This document shows, piece after piece, positions 19,063 through 28,981 of a stretch of DNA of 64,000 nt; the first letter of the stretch is position 1; the number at the start of each line of letters is the position of its first letter. The DNA is taken from assembly GCA_903866625.1 (NCBI GenBank), contig CAIPOI010000002.1:101063-165062 (forward strand), in the 5' to 3' direction. The stretch is from an uncultured archaeon (GTDB taxonomy: Archaea > Nanobdellota > Nanobdellia > Pacearchaeales > GW2011-AR1). Below the pieces are notes generated by a model that made no database searches, was not told where the DNA came from, and saw only the letters and a program-made list of their open reading frames with translations. The position numbers and the translations under genes were made by a program.

Positions 19063-19514
19063 TAAAAAAAGCTACCTATAGGCCAGCAGTCTTCGTAGCT
19101 ATCTACAAAAAACAAGAAGGAAAAATATTTTATCTAGTTTTAAAGAGAAAGAAACATTGGAAGGGTTGGGAATTTACAAAAGGCGGAGTAGACTCAGGAG
19201 AAAGTTATCTTCAAACTGCAAAAAGAGAGTGCTATGAAGAATCTGGCTTAAAACCCATTAAGCTAATGAAGTTTCGCCAGCGTGGAAAATACAGATATTC
19301 AAAAACCTTAAATGATAGGCCAGGATATATTGGACAGACTTACAAATTATTTGCAGCTCAAGTTAATGATAACCTGGGAAAAAAGCAAATAAAGATTGAC
19401 AAAAAAGAACATTCCACCTATAGATGGCTTGAGTTTAACCAAGCATTTAAGATATTAAGGTGGGGTAGTCAAAAGAAGTGTTTAAAGATTGTTAATAATT
19501 TTTTAACTAGATGA
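19059..19514 (+). CDS. Nudix hydrolase
   Basis: KGGVDSGESYLQTAKRECYEESGL Nudix box. Confidence 0.9.
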   Translation: MIKKATYRPAVFVAIYKKQEGKIFYLVLKRKKHWKGWEFTKGGVDSGESYLQTAKRECYEESGLKPIKLMKFRQRGKYRYSKTLNDRPGYIGQTYKLFAAQVNDNLGKKQIKIDKKEHSTYRWLEFNQAFKILRWGSQKKCLKIVNNFLTR

Positions 19515-19778
19515 CTATTCACATATACCCTTACCAATTTCTAACAAAAATGATTCTTGTTCTGCAACAAACCAATTAAAACCAACGCTGGCCCAACAAC
19601 CAATTCGAGCTAAAAGTCCAGCATTACTCTCTTTTATGGCTGCTCTTACCCTTTGAAGTCTAATAAAATAATCACCCCTTACAACAGAACCCGTAGTCAT
19701 ATTTGAAAGCTCTTGAAATGCATAAGCTCTTAACTCTTTAGAATTCATTCCAGGTTTATAGGGTAGATTTTCAAACAT
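19515..19778 (-). CDS. Small hypothetical protein
   Basis: 87-aa ORF. Confidence 0.5.
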   Translation of the reverse strand: MFENLPYKPGMNSKELRAYAFQELSNMTTGSVVRGDYFIRLQRVRAAIKESNAGLLARIGCWASVGFNWFVAEQESFLLEIGKGICE

Positions 19779-19813
19779 AAAATATCCTTAATAATTAACC
19801 TATAAATATCTTA

Positions 19814-20746
19814 CTATTTCTTCTTAAAAATTAAATCTTTAGAAAAACTAAAAGAAGCTCGCTTGTCTTTAACTAAGTTTTTTGCTTTATATTTTCTATA
19901 GTAAATATATCCTCCAACTCCAATTATAATTATAAGTAGAACCCATCCGGCTTTGCTCTTTTTTATTCCTAACTCCGATGCACTCAACATCTTTAGGGTA
20001 ACATTAATCTTTTCATTATAATCCTGATTTAAAGAATCCTTGTAAGTTAAAACTAATGGCAGAGTTATATTTTCATCATCAGATTTAGCTCTTATCTTAA
20101 AAGTTACATCTGAGTAATCATCAGAATTCAAATCTCCAACATATTCACTATTACTACTTATTATCTCATAGTCTTTTGAATTTTCTAATCTAACTGTTAA
20201 GAATTTTATATTACCAACATTATTATTCACTATTCTAACTGCAACATTTCCTAAACTGTTACCATCATAAACTTCTGTGCTTTTGATTTCTGCATAAAGC
20301 TTGGGAGTACTCTTAACTATTATACTTATATTTTCATCTTCATTTCTTTCATCACCGATAGAATTTAAATAATCCAAGTTAACTGGAACCTTATAAACTC
20401 CTTCTTCAGTATTTGGAAGAACAATGATATTAAACTGGAGATTGATATTTTCTCCTGAAGACATTCTAGCAATTTTTTTTGTGGTTATATCATAATATGT
20501 TGCGATTTCCGCAGGTAAATCCAAACTCACTCTTATATCACTAAGATTATCTAAGGCAGTATTTTCTATATTAAAACTTATAACTGCTTGACTTCCGGGA
20601 GCTACATTCTCAGGCGTAGTGGTTATATTACTCATATATAACACATGACCAAATCTAAGCTTTTGAGTTCTATCTGCATCCAAAGCAGAAACTGTAGTTA
20701 AAACAAGAACTAATATTATTAAACTAACAAATATTTTTTCTTTCAT
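19814..20746 (-). CDS. Secreted, membrane-anchored COG1361-like (CARDB/NEW3-type) protein
   Basis: Signal peptide, Ig-like repeats (ENVAPGSQAVISFNIENTALDNLSDIRV), C-terminal TM; paralog at 26222. Confidence 0.7.
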   Translation of the reverse strand: MKEKIFVSLIILVLVLTTVSALDADRTQKLRFGHVLYMSNITTTPENVAPGSQAVISFNIENTALDNLSDIRVSLDLPAEIATYYDITTKKIARMSSGENINLQFNIIVLPNTEEGVYKVPVNLDYLNSIGDERNEDENISIIVKSTPKLYAEIKSTEVYDGNSLGNVAVRIVNNNVGNIKFLTVRLENSKDYEIISSNSEYVGDLNSDDYSDVTFKIRAKSDDENITLPLVLTYKDSLNQDYNEKINVTLKMLSASELGIKKSKAGWVLLIIIIGVGGYIYYRKYKAKNLVKDKRASFSFSKDLIFKKK

Positions 20747-20802
20747 TCTACCCTCTTTTTTATTATCAAATAAATCCAGTATTTAAAGTTATTGAATATA
20801 TC

Positions 20803-21183
20803 TTACTCAAACAAAAATTCTTCATCCAATTCATCTGCATGGGCTATTAAATCTGTTGCAGTAATTATTCCCGCAAGCTTTTCATCATCTACAACCGGAA
20901 TTCTATGAATTTTGTGTTTTTTCATTAATATTGCTGCATTATCTAATTCCTCACTTGGATTTATAGTTACAACATTTTTAGCCATTGTAGCTTTAACACT
21001 CTTGCCTAAATTTGAAGCATTTGTTACAATATCTCTTTCAGTTATAATGCCCATTATTTTATCACCATTAACAACAACAAGACTTCCAATATTTTTATCC
21101 GACATAAGTTTTGCAGCAGCTTTGAGAGTCATATCTTTTTCTATAGCTACAACTTCATTCATCACATCTTTTACTTTAACCAT
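20803..21183 (-). CDS. CBS-domain-pair protein
   Basis: VKDVMNEVVAIEKDMTLKAAAKLMSDKNIGSLVVVNGDKIMGIITERDIV. Confidence 0.95.
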   Translation of the reverse strand: MVKVKDVMNEVVAIEKDMTLKAAAKLMSDKNIGSLVVVNGDKIMGIITERDIVTNASNLGKSVKATMAKNVVTINPSEELDNAAILMKKHKIHRIPVVDDEKLAGIITATDLIAHADELDEEFLFE

Positions 21184-21207
21184 GAATCTCTTAAGATTGC
21201 GGGGTTT

Positions 21208-21765
21208 TTAATTGTTTTTACCCAAATATTCTTTCAACTTTTCAACAGCCATTCTCCTCATACTCATCTTATTTTTTTCTTCTCTAGACATTTCTTGAAA
21301 GGTTTTATCAAAATTTTTTGGCTTGAAAATAGGGTCCCAACCAAAATTACTTAGTCCCGAAGGTTTTACTATCTGTCCTTCTAAAACTCCTTCAAAAAAC
21401 ATTATTTTTCCATTTGAATCAGAATATCCTATAATTGTTTTGGCTTGAGCTTTATTATTCCCATATTTTTCAGTAATATTATAGATTCCTTCAATTCCAA
21501 TAGTTTGCATGAACCATTTTATTAGTGGCCCAGGTAACCCACCAAGGCAGTCTAAATAAAGCGAAGTGTCTTCAATTATAAACTCTCCAGAATGTTTTTT
21601 CTGAGCTTCTCTAAGTTTTGCTTGAATAATTTTATGAGCATCAAATTCTTGAATCTCTTCTAAATCCAAATCTAACTGTTCAACTTCATGAGTTTCAGAA
21701 AGTATTGATTTTACTTCTGAAAATTTATTTTTGTTTCCAGTAATAAAATAAAGTTTATTTTCCAT
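21208..21765 (-). CDS. XTP/dITP pyrophosphatase (Ham1/RdgB family)
   Basis: LYFITGNKNKFSEVKSIL and IIEDTSLYLDCLGGLPGPLIKWF. Confidence 0.95.
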   Translation of the reverse strand: MENKLYFITGNKNKFSEVKSILSETHEVEQLDLDLEEIQEFDAHKIIQAKLREAQKKHSGEFIIEDTSLYLDCLGGLPGPLIKWFMQTIGIEGIYNITEKYGNNKAQAKTIIGYSDSNGKIMFFEGVLEGQIVKPSGLSNFGWDPIFKPKNFDKTFQEMSREEKNKMSMRRMAVEKLKEYLGKNN

Positions 21766-21802
21766 AGATTAATAAGAATATCTAAACTTAAAAATATACT
21801 GA

Positions 21803-22234
21803 TTAAGCACTAGCCGGAGCTTCAGCTTTCACTTCTTTTCCAGGCTTTTCTTTCGCTGGTTTTGGAGGGCAAACTTCATCAAACTTTTTTGCGCCTTCTT
21901 TTAGAACCTTAAGATTAATCTGACTAGTCTTTTCTGATATTTCTTCTCCTCTAACTGTTTTTTTCAATCTTAATCCGCGAGGTTTTGTTTGATTCATTCC
22001 TAAATCATCTTTTGTTAAAAGCATTTTTCTTAACTGTCCTCCGATTTGTCCTTTTATTCCAGGAAATCCAGCTTGGTCTGATGTTCCTGTTATTTCCAAT
22101 TGATAGCCATCTAATTCACTAGAAACCATATTACCATTAATCTTTTCACCTATTTTCATTCTGATAAGACCTTCGTTATCAGTTTCTACTTTGAAGGTTC
22201 TTCCTTTATGTGATACATTAACTTTGAATGCCAT
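21803..22234 (-). CDS. rps6e: Ribosomal protein S6e
   Basis: MAFKVNVSHKGRTFKVE, ITGTSDQAGFPGIKGQIGG, PRGLRLKKTVRGEEIS. Confidence 0.9.
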   Translation of the reverse strand: MAFKVNVSHKGRTFKVETDNEGLIRMKIGEKINGNMVSSELDGYQLEITGTSDQAGFPGIKGQIGGQLRKMLLTKDDLGMNQTKPRGLRLKKTVRGEEISEKTSQINLKVLKEGAKKFDEVCPPKPAKEKPGKEVKAEAPASA

Positions 22235-22268
22235 AAAACTCCTAAAAAAACGAGGTATTTAAAGCTTA

Positions 22269-22630
22269 TTATCTGGGGGTATAAGCAGATAATAATTCAT
22301 CCCCAAAAGTCTGTTTTATTCTTTGCCGAATATAGTAATTCATAGGGTATCCTCTTACAACAATTTGCGAAACTTCATGAATAAAAGGAATATGAAAATC
22401 AAACATAAGCTTCTTGCTATTCCTTCTTCAGATAATTTAAAATCACCAAAAGAACCCGGAACAACCTCATTCTTTTCTAATTCTTCAAGTGCTTCAGTCA
22501 TTCTTCTTCTAAGAAGCATTTTCTGTCCAAGGCTCAGTCGAATTTCTAGCTTCTCTTCAAATATTTTTAGGGCTTCTTTCCTATAGTATTGAAAGAATTC
22601 TCGTGCGGATTTATATTTTATCTTGCTCAT
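22269..22630 (-). pseudogene. Frameshifted or overlapping two-frame gene
   Basis: The 22355-22630 frame reads plausibly to LSEEGIARS, then becomes low-quality; an overlapping frame continues as KKLMFDFHIPFIHEVSQIVVRGYPMNYYIRQRIKQTFGDELLSAYTPR* (ATG at 22406, stop at 22269). Confidence 0.5.
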
Positions 22631-22724
22631 ATTATTTTCTCAGAAATCACAGTTTTCTGGTAACTGAACACCCTTAATATTTTTAGATATAGTTGGTTTT
22701 TAAATCTTTATTTTTAGAACTATT

Positions 22725-23048
22725 TTATTTTGATCTTTTATCTAATCCAAATTCTGCAAGAGTTCTTGCTGAATGATTTTTTAGAAGCCAAGCTTCAGTA
22801 GTTAAATAGATTCCTGAAACATTCTTTAGTATCGTATCTCTAAACTGTTGATAAGACATTATTCCCTTCTCTTGTATATATATCTCTTCATGCGGTTCTA
22901 TTCCAAGAAGGACCTTCAAAGAATCTAGTCCTTCTAAGGAATCATGTCCTTCTGCTATAAACACATCCTTATGGGTATTAGTATCCTCATTACGAAGCCT
23001 CCCCAATATTCGATTCTTATATGAAATATGAAGTCCCATAAATTCCAT
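22725..23048 (-). CDS. Hypothetical protein
   Basis: 107-aa ORF. Confidence 0.5.
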   Translation of the reverse strand: MEFMGLHISYKNRILGRLRNEDTNTHKDVFIAEGHDSLEGLDSLKVLLGIEPHEEIYIQEKGIMSYQQFRDTILKNVSGIYLTTEAWLLKNHSARTLAEFGLDKRSK

Positions 23049-23127
23049 TCTCTATTTATCTTTTTAAACATTTATATTATCAATTTATCAAAGGAGATGT
23101 CATAAGAAGAACCATGGGTTCTTTTTA

Positions 23128-24330
23128 TTACTCATATCTGAGTGCATCAACAGTCTTTATATTAGAAGCATGTCTTGCTGGGAAAACTCCAGATAAAGCA
23201 CCAATAATAAAAGCAAAACCAATACATCCAAAGATTAGATAAGCAGGGGTGGCTGCTCTCAAAAGTGTAGTGTTTATTTGTGTAACTGCTATGAACTCTA
23301 CAAGTTTTGATATACCTAAACCAGATAAAACTCCAAGAATTCCTCCAATCATTCCTATTAAACCAGATTCAATTAAAAATATTAAAAGAATATCTGAATT
23401 TCTCGCACCAATGGCTTTCATTATTCCTATCTCTCTTGTTCTTTCTAAAACAGAGGTATACATAGTATTAGCAATCCCCACCGCACCAACTATGAGTGAG
23501 ATTCCTGCAACTCCAACAAGAAAAAAAGTGATTATATTAAGAATATTCGTAAAACTTTTCATTAGTTCTTCAGGAGTAAGAATCATGTAGTCTCTAGTTT
23601 TATCATTAACATCTCTAAACTTATCTAATCTTCTTTGAACATCTGCTGCAACTTTTTTAATATCTTCATTAGGTTGTATTTGAATTATAATATAATCTAC
23701 TCTATTTCCAGAATTAAACAGAGCCTTAAAATCATCACTATTCATTATAACATTTTTATCATCTTGAGGATTTCCTACTGATTGAAAGATTCCTTCAACT
23801 CTAAACTCTACGTCATTTATTAATAATTTATCTCGTGCACCTACTGATTTATCATAAACTTTAGAATTTTTGAAACTATAACCCAAAAGCAATTTTTTAT
23901 CTTCACTTGTTATTTTACCCTCATCAATTTTTAATGAACCAGACTCAAGATATAAATCCATTCCATCTTTAGGTATTCCATATACTGGAAGATATTTTAT
24001 CTGATTATCGAATTCTACTTTAGCATTTCCAGCAACCATATAACTTGCTTCTTTTACTCCAGAAACTTTTTCTATAGCATTTAAATCTTCAGTGGTTAAA
24101 ACTCTTGGACTTGATGTTCCAGGACCAAAATTTCCAAGCGGTTGTATAAAAAACTTATCTCCCCCAAGAGATTCAAATTGTTCTTGAATGGCGGCTTGCA
24201 ATCCTAATGAAAGGCTTACAAGAATAAAAATTATAGCAATGCTTACCACAATTCCTACAAGGGTAAGCATAGACCTCAGTTTTCTTTTCTTCAGATTTTT
24301 TAGTGCAAGTTTAAAGTAATCTTGAATCAT
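23128..24330 (-). CDS. MacB-like ABC transporter permease
   Basis: LRSMLTLVGIVVSIAIIFIL N-terminus, periplasmic domain, REIGIMKAIGARNSDIL. Confidence 0.95.
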   Translation of the reverse strand: MIQDYFKLALKNLKKRKLRSMLTLVGIVVSIAIIFILVSLSLGLQAAIQEQFESLGGDKFFIQPLGNFGPGTSSPRVLTTEDLNAIEKVSGVKEASYMVAGNAKVEFDNQIKYLPVYGIPKDGMDLYLESGSLKIDEGKITSEDKKLLLGYSFKNSKVYDKSVGARDKLLINDVEFRVEGIFQSVGNPQDDKNVIMNSDDFKALFNSGNRVDYIIIQIQPNEDIKKVAADVQRRLDKFRDVNDKTRDYMILTPEELMKSFTNILNIITFFLVGVAGISLIVGAVGIANTMYTSVLERTREIGIMKAIGARNSDILLIFLIESGLIGMIGGILGVLSGLGISKLVEFIAVTQINTTLLRAATPAYLIFGCIGFAFIIGALSGVFPARHASNIKTVDALRYE

Positions 24331-24686
24331 TTTCTCTTTTCAAAATAATTTTTAATTGAACGTATGTCCTGAAAATCTATTAGTGGAATATCTATTCCAG
24401 GATCTATTCTTTGAGGAGTATCTCCTAAATCATTAGTAGCAAAAGCAATTCTTATATCTGGAGAAATTTTTCTAACTTCTTCTAACCACATTTTATGAAA
24501 TTTTTCTCCATGATGTCCTAGTGGGGGGTGCATTAACACTCCCTCATAATTATCTAAAGACTTTTTGCCTTCAAGAGCTTCTCTTATATTGTCTGAGAAA
24601 TCATAACCTATTTCTACCGAGGAATATCTTCTAAGAAACTTTTGACTTAATAGTTTTCCATGAGAGTTTATTATCAGCAATCTCAT
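24327..24686 (-). CDS. Hypothetical receiver-like small protein
   Basis: 119-aa alpha/beta ORF overlapping both permease genes. Confidence 0.5.
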   Translation of the reverse strand: MRLLIINSHGKLLSQKFLRRYSSVEIGYDFSDNIREALEGKKSLDNYEGVLMHPPLGHHGEKFHKMWLEEVRKISPDIRIAFATNDLGDTPQRIDPGIDIPLIDFQDIRSIKNYFEKRK

Positions 24687-25900
24687 TTTCTTAACGCCTC
24701 AACAGGTTTTAATTTACTAGCTTGTAAGGCAGGAAGCACTCCAGAAATAATTCCAACTAAAAATGAAAAAAGGACAGAACCTACAATTAATGGAAGAGAA
24801 AATTGAACTGCAAAAAGGTCTATACCTAAACCAACATTCACTCCTGCAGAAACTCCAAACGCCATCAAAACTCCAATAATAACTCCTATAATTCCTCCAA
24901 CCAATCCCAGGAGTCCGGATTCAAATAAAAAGATTAACATCACATCTCTATTTTTAGCACCAATAGCTTTCATAACTCCAATTTCTTTTGTTCTTTCTAA
25001 AACTCCAGTATACATAGTATTAGCTATTCCAATTGCTCCGACCAACAAAGAAACCAAAGCTATCCCTATAACTACTGCATTAATTATGTTTAAAATAGTA
25101 TTAACACTAGCAAGCATATTTATTGGTGTTTGAACACTGAAATCTTCTTCACCAATTTTTTCATCTCTATCTTTTCTTATTTTTTGTTCTATTATCTGAG
25201 CAACTTGAGTTATGTTGCTGTTCTTATCTACTTGAGCAACAATTAAATCATATTCATTATCAATATTTAGAAGATTTTTCATATCCTCCTCATTCATGAG
25301 TATTGCAAGATTTAGTTGAAACGTGCTTAGAGGTTTTAAGATTCCTATAACCTCAAATTCTTTATCTTGAATTTTTACTTTACTTCCTGTTGTTATGTTC
25401 TTTCCATAAGCCGTTGTTTTTGCGAATTCAGAACCAAGTAAAACCTTTCCTTTATCCGAAGGTGAAAGTAATCTCCCAGATTGAGTTTCTGCACTAAATG
25501 TACCATAAATAATTTTTATTGCTTTTTCATCTTCAGGCATACTCGCAAGATAAGTGAATCCTAAGACCTTATTGTACTCAAATGAAACTGACCTTAACAA
25601 TCTGGGGATAACCATATCAACTCCAGAAACTTGCTTAATAATATCTACATCATGCTCAGTAAGTTTAACTACTGCAGTACTTCCGGGAGGTCCAAAACCT
25701 GTTTCAGCATTTGTGATAGTAAGTTTATCTGTGCTTAACGCTCCAAACTGCCCAAGTATGGCCTGTTGAAGTCCTTGACCGAGAGTTATAAGAGATACTA
25801 CCGCAGCTATTCCAATAAATATTCCTAGCATAGTAAGCCAGCTTCTCAAACCTCTTCTCTTTAAGTTTCTAAACGCTAAGAAAAAATACTTTGCTAACAT
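24683..25900 (-). CDS. MacB-like ABC transporter permease
   Basis: LRSWLTMLGIFIGIAAVVSLITLGQGLQ and KEIGVMKAIGAKNRDVM; paralog of 23128-24330. Confidence 0.95.
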   Translation of the reverse strand: MLAKYFFLAFRNLKRRGLRSWLTMLGIFIGIAAVVSLITLGQGLQQAILGQFGALSTDKLTITNAETGFGPPGSTAVVKLTEHDVDIIKQVSGVDMVIPRLLRSVSFEYNKVLGFTYLASMPEDEKAIKIIYGTFSAETQSGRLLSPSDKGKVLLGSEFAKTTAYGKNITTGSKVKIQDKEFEVIGILKPLSTFQLNLAILMNEEDMKNLLNIDNEYDLIVAQVDKNSNITQVAQIIEQKIRKDRDEKIGEEDFSVQTPINMLASVNTILNIINAVVIGIALVSLLVGAIGIANTMYTGVLERTKEIGVMKAIGAKNRDVMLIFLFESGLLGLVGGIIGVIIGVLMAFGVSAGVNVGLGIDLFAVQFSLPLIVGSVLFSFLVGIISGVLPALQASKLKPVEALRK

Positions 25901-25952
25901 CTTATTTTTAGCAAGAAGTCTAGATTTATAAGGTTTAGTTAAGCGTGTAAAA

Positions 25953-26225
25953 TTATCTTACTTGGGGTTGATAATACACCCGATTATTATTAGTTGATAC
26001 AGATTTATATACTAATGCGAAGGTTATATTTGGAGTAGTAGATCCAAGCTGGGAATTTAATTTAGCAACAAGATTTGAAGCACTTTCTCTTGAAAGTGTT
26101 ACTGGGATTCCTTCATCTTTTAACTTAGATTTTTGATAATCATTTTGAGTTGTGGTCCCAATACAAAAACCTACAAGAGCTCCGAATAAAATTCCTGCCC
26201 AGACTATTCCATTTTCAGTAGTCAT
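25953..26225 (-). CDS. Small membrane protein
   Basis: 90-aa ORF with N-terminal TM, coupled to 26222. Confidence 0.5.
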   Translation of the reverse strand: MTTENGIVWAGILFGALVGFCIGTTTQNDYQKSKLKDEGIPVTLSRESASNLVAKLNSQLGSTTPNITFALVYKSVSTNNNRVYYQPQVR

Positions 26226-27094
26226 TTTAACCCCCCATTAATTTTTTTCTTTCTCTTTTTAATAATTCTTCTAATAAGTAAAATTATCGCAACAACTATC
26301 ATAATTCCTATAATTAATGGTAGCTTGCTTGGTTTTGAAAAACCAAGTCTTATGGCTTCTTCAGAACTGTATGCCCTTAAATCTATACTAACTTCCTGAG
26401 TTTTATCATTATTTTCAAAATCCTTGTAACTAATGAATGCGTTTAGAACAGGATTTTTCTTTGTAAAGATTACATTAAAACTTGCAATATCAAAATCATC
26501 ACTTGATATAGAACCAACATAAACACTATCTTCTGAAAGAAGGGTATATCCGCTTGGCTGTACACTTACTGACAAAAATTTTACTTCTCCGAAACCCTTA
26601 TTAATTATTTTTAAATTAATTTTTCCTTTAGCTCCAATTACTGGATTATCTGTTGAACCAATAAAATCTAATTTTGTTTCAGAATTTACTGTTATGCCTA
26701 TTGTTCCGGTTTTAGTTACTTTGCTAGCATTAGAACTATTCTCATAATAGCTAAGCGCGTAAGGAATGCTATAATCTCCGGGTGAAACTGAATTAGACGC
26801 TTTTATACTAAAACTAAATCTTTCATCTTCATCTTCGTCCAATTCCTCTAACGTTCTTTCACTTGCTCCAACAGGAGTAAATAAAGTTGTTTTTGAATAA
26901 TCTAAACCAAAGGAAATATCCTCCACAAGAGAGTCGGGATTGTTTAGATTAATTTCTATTCTTGCCTCGCTTCCAGGATAGAGTGTATCTTGATTAACAC
27001 TTTCTATAACTAGGGCGGAAACTCCTTGAATCAGACTAAACAGAATAACTATTCCGAAAATTAATCCAAATAATTTTAAAATTTTATTTTCCAT
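26222..27094 (-). CDS. Secreted COG1361-like protein with C-terminal TM
   Basis: Signal peptide, Ig-like repeats, C-terminal TM; paralog of 19814-20746. Confidence 0.7.
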   Translation of the reverse strand: MENKILKLFGLIFGIVILFSLIQGVSALVIESVNQDTLYPGSEARIEINLNNPDSLVEDISFGLDYSKTTLFTPVGASERTLEELDEDEDERFSFSIKASNSVSPGDYSIPYALSYYENSSNASKVTKTGTIGITVNSETKLDFIGSTDNPVIGAKGKINLKIINKGFGEVKFLSVSVQPSGYTLLSEDSVYVGSISSDDFDIASFNVIFTKKNPVLNAFISYKDFENNDKTQEVSIDLRAYSSEEAIRLGFSKPSKLPLIIGIMIVVAIILLIRRIIKKRKKKINGGLK

Positions 27095-27504
27095 TATTTT
27101 ATTTTAAGAGGTTTAGCATCTATAAATTTATAGCCTGCAGGAAGCTTTTTATTTAAAACTACATTTCCATTTCTAGTTAAAACTTCAGTTCTTGTTTTTG
27201 TAACTTCTTGATAACTAACCTCAACACTATCTCCCTCTCGAAAACGATTATATAATTCTAAACTATTAGTTTCAAATTGAGTTTTACTCCCTAAAAATTT
27301 TACAATGTTTTTTTCAGAAGTATCATCAATTATAGGTATGCACCCCTCATCAACAGGTACAATCCAAACATCAGATCTTGCAGGTATTTTTTGTTTAGAA
27401 ACAATAGCTAAATCATGCTTTACTTCAGAATATTGAAATTTTGTTTCAATAGGTGTACAACCAAGAATTCCTATCAAACCTAGTGCTAAAATAGATTTTC
27501 TCAT
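27094..27504 (-). CDS. Predicted lipoprotein
   Basis: MRKSILALGLIGILGCTPI lipobox. Confidence 0.6.
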   Translation of the reverse strand: MRKSILALGLIGILGCTPIETKFQYSEVKHDLAIVSKQKIPARSDVWIVPVDEGCIPIIDDTSEKNIVKFLGSKTQFETNSLELYNRFREGDSVEVSYQEVTKTRTEVLTRNGNVVLNKKLPAGYKFIDAKPLKIK

Positions 27505-27558
27505 ATAACTATCGAATAATCAAGATTTTTAAGCATTCTTATTCTTGAGAATAATATA

Positions 27559-28284
27559 CTAAATTTTGATTTCTTTCCAAACCTTACCGAATCGTTTTGT
27601 AACTTTTTCTATTCTGCCATCTCTAACCCAATAAATTGTTTTAGCATGTTCATGAGCAAGTTCGGGAGAATGAGTAACCATGATTATAGTTTTACCTTTT
27701 TTATTGAGTTGTTCAAGAAAACTCATAACTAACTCTCCTGTTCGAGTATCTAAATTTCCAGTTGGTTCATCTGCAAGAATAACTTCAGGATCATTAGCTA
27801 AGGATCTCGCAATAGCAACTCTCTGTTGTTGTCCGCCCGATAATTCGCTTGGAAGGTGATCCATTCTGTCTCCAAGTTCAACTAATTTTAACAAATGTCC
27901 TGCTTTAGCTTCTCTTTCTTCTTCATCAACATCTTGAAATAGCATTGGAAGCATAACATTTTCCTTAGCAGTTAGATTAGGAATTAAATTAAAGCCTTGG
28001 AAAATAAAACCAATTTTTTTGCCTCTTATCTGTGCTAAATCACTTTCTTCTAACTCTTCAATATTAAGATTATCCAAATAAATATCTCCTTGTGTTGCTA
28101 AGTCTAAACTTCCAACAAGGTTCATAGCAGTAGATTTTCCAGAACCTGAAGGACCCATAATCGCAACAAAATCTCCTTGCGCAATTTTTACATTTATCCC
28201 GTCGAGAGCTTTAACTATTTCTTCACCCATTTGGTAGTATTTTTTTACACTTTTCAATTCAATGATATTATTTTCTTTTTCCAT
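27559..28284 (-). CDS. MacB/LolD-like ABC transporter ATP-binding protein
   Basis: Walker A GPSGSGKST, LSGGQQQRVAIARSL, VILADEPTGNLD. Confidence 0.97.
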   Translation of the reverse strand: MEKENNIIELKSVKKYYQMGEEIVKALDGINVKIAQGDFVAIMGPSGSGKSTAMNLVGSLDLATQGDIYLDNLNIEELEESDLAQIRGKKIGFIFQGFNLIPNLTAKENVMLPMLFQDVDEEEREAKAGHLLKLVELGDRMDHLPSELSGGQQQRVAIARSLANDPEVILADEPTGNLDTRTGELVMSFLEQLNKKGKTIIMVTHSPELAHEHAKTIYWVRDGRIEKVTKRFGKVWKEIKI

Positions 28285-28288
28285 AGTA

Positions 28289-28672
28289 TTATTTAAGTCT
28301 CATCCGATATCCCGAAAGAGTCTCATAAACACCTCTTTCATGAAGACCCATTTGAGCAGTTGTAGTAATAAGCAAGGAGAAATCACTTTCAGAAATATCA
28401 AGAGAGCCCTGTGTTGCTAGGGGATAATAATCTGGAGAAGTCATATAGATTCTTGCCTGGGTTACTCCCTTACAATTTTTTGTTTGTTCAACCACCATTC
28501 TTTTTTCTTGTTTTTTACATTTATCATTATCTACTAACAACTCCAAATCTCCAAGTGCTTCTGGAATAAAATTTACAACTTTACCACTAACTTTACTTTT
28601 AGTTCTAAGAATCTCTACCTCTCCGGATTCAAGAAATAAAAAGAAATATTCTTTAATTTGACAGCCGATCAT
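28289..28672 (-). CDS. Hypothetical protein
   Basis: 127-aa ORF next to the ABC ATPase. Confidence 0.5.
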   Translation of the reverse strand: MIGCQIKEYFFLFLESGEVEILRTKSKVSGKVVNFIPEALGDLELLVDNDKCKKQEKRMVVEQTKNCKGVTQARIYMTSPDYYPLATQGSLDISESDFSLLITTTAQMGLHERGVYETLSGYRMRLK

Positions 28673-28798
28673 AATATCTACTTGATAGGTTAATTAATAA
28701 ATCTTTTCTATTAAAAAGACCCTTTATAAACTTTTTTCAGCTAAAAATACTGACGAAAATATTTATAAACCTCAAGATAAATCTAAATTTAAGACAAA

Positions 28799-28876
28799 AT
28801 GAGGTTGCTAAAATCAGACGAAGAGTGTGTCGAGTGCGAAGACATATTCCTTGATGAAGAGGAAGGACTCGATTAG
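28799..28876 (+). CDS. Candidate 25-aa acidic CxxC micropeptide
   Basis: MRLLKSDEECVECEDIFLDEEEGLD* with ATTTATAAA TATA-like box about 35-40 nt upstream; otherwise empty intergenic. Confidence 0.4.
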   Translation: MRLLKSDEECVECEDIFLDEEEGLD

Positions 28877-28981
28877 CTCTTAGTAAACAAGTAAAACTTA
28901 TTTAGATTCTATAGGCGTAAGCTTCGCAAATTAACTTTTTTGATTTAGAATATTTCAAAAATATTGCTATAGGTTTAAAAT

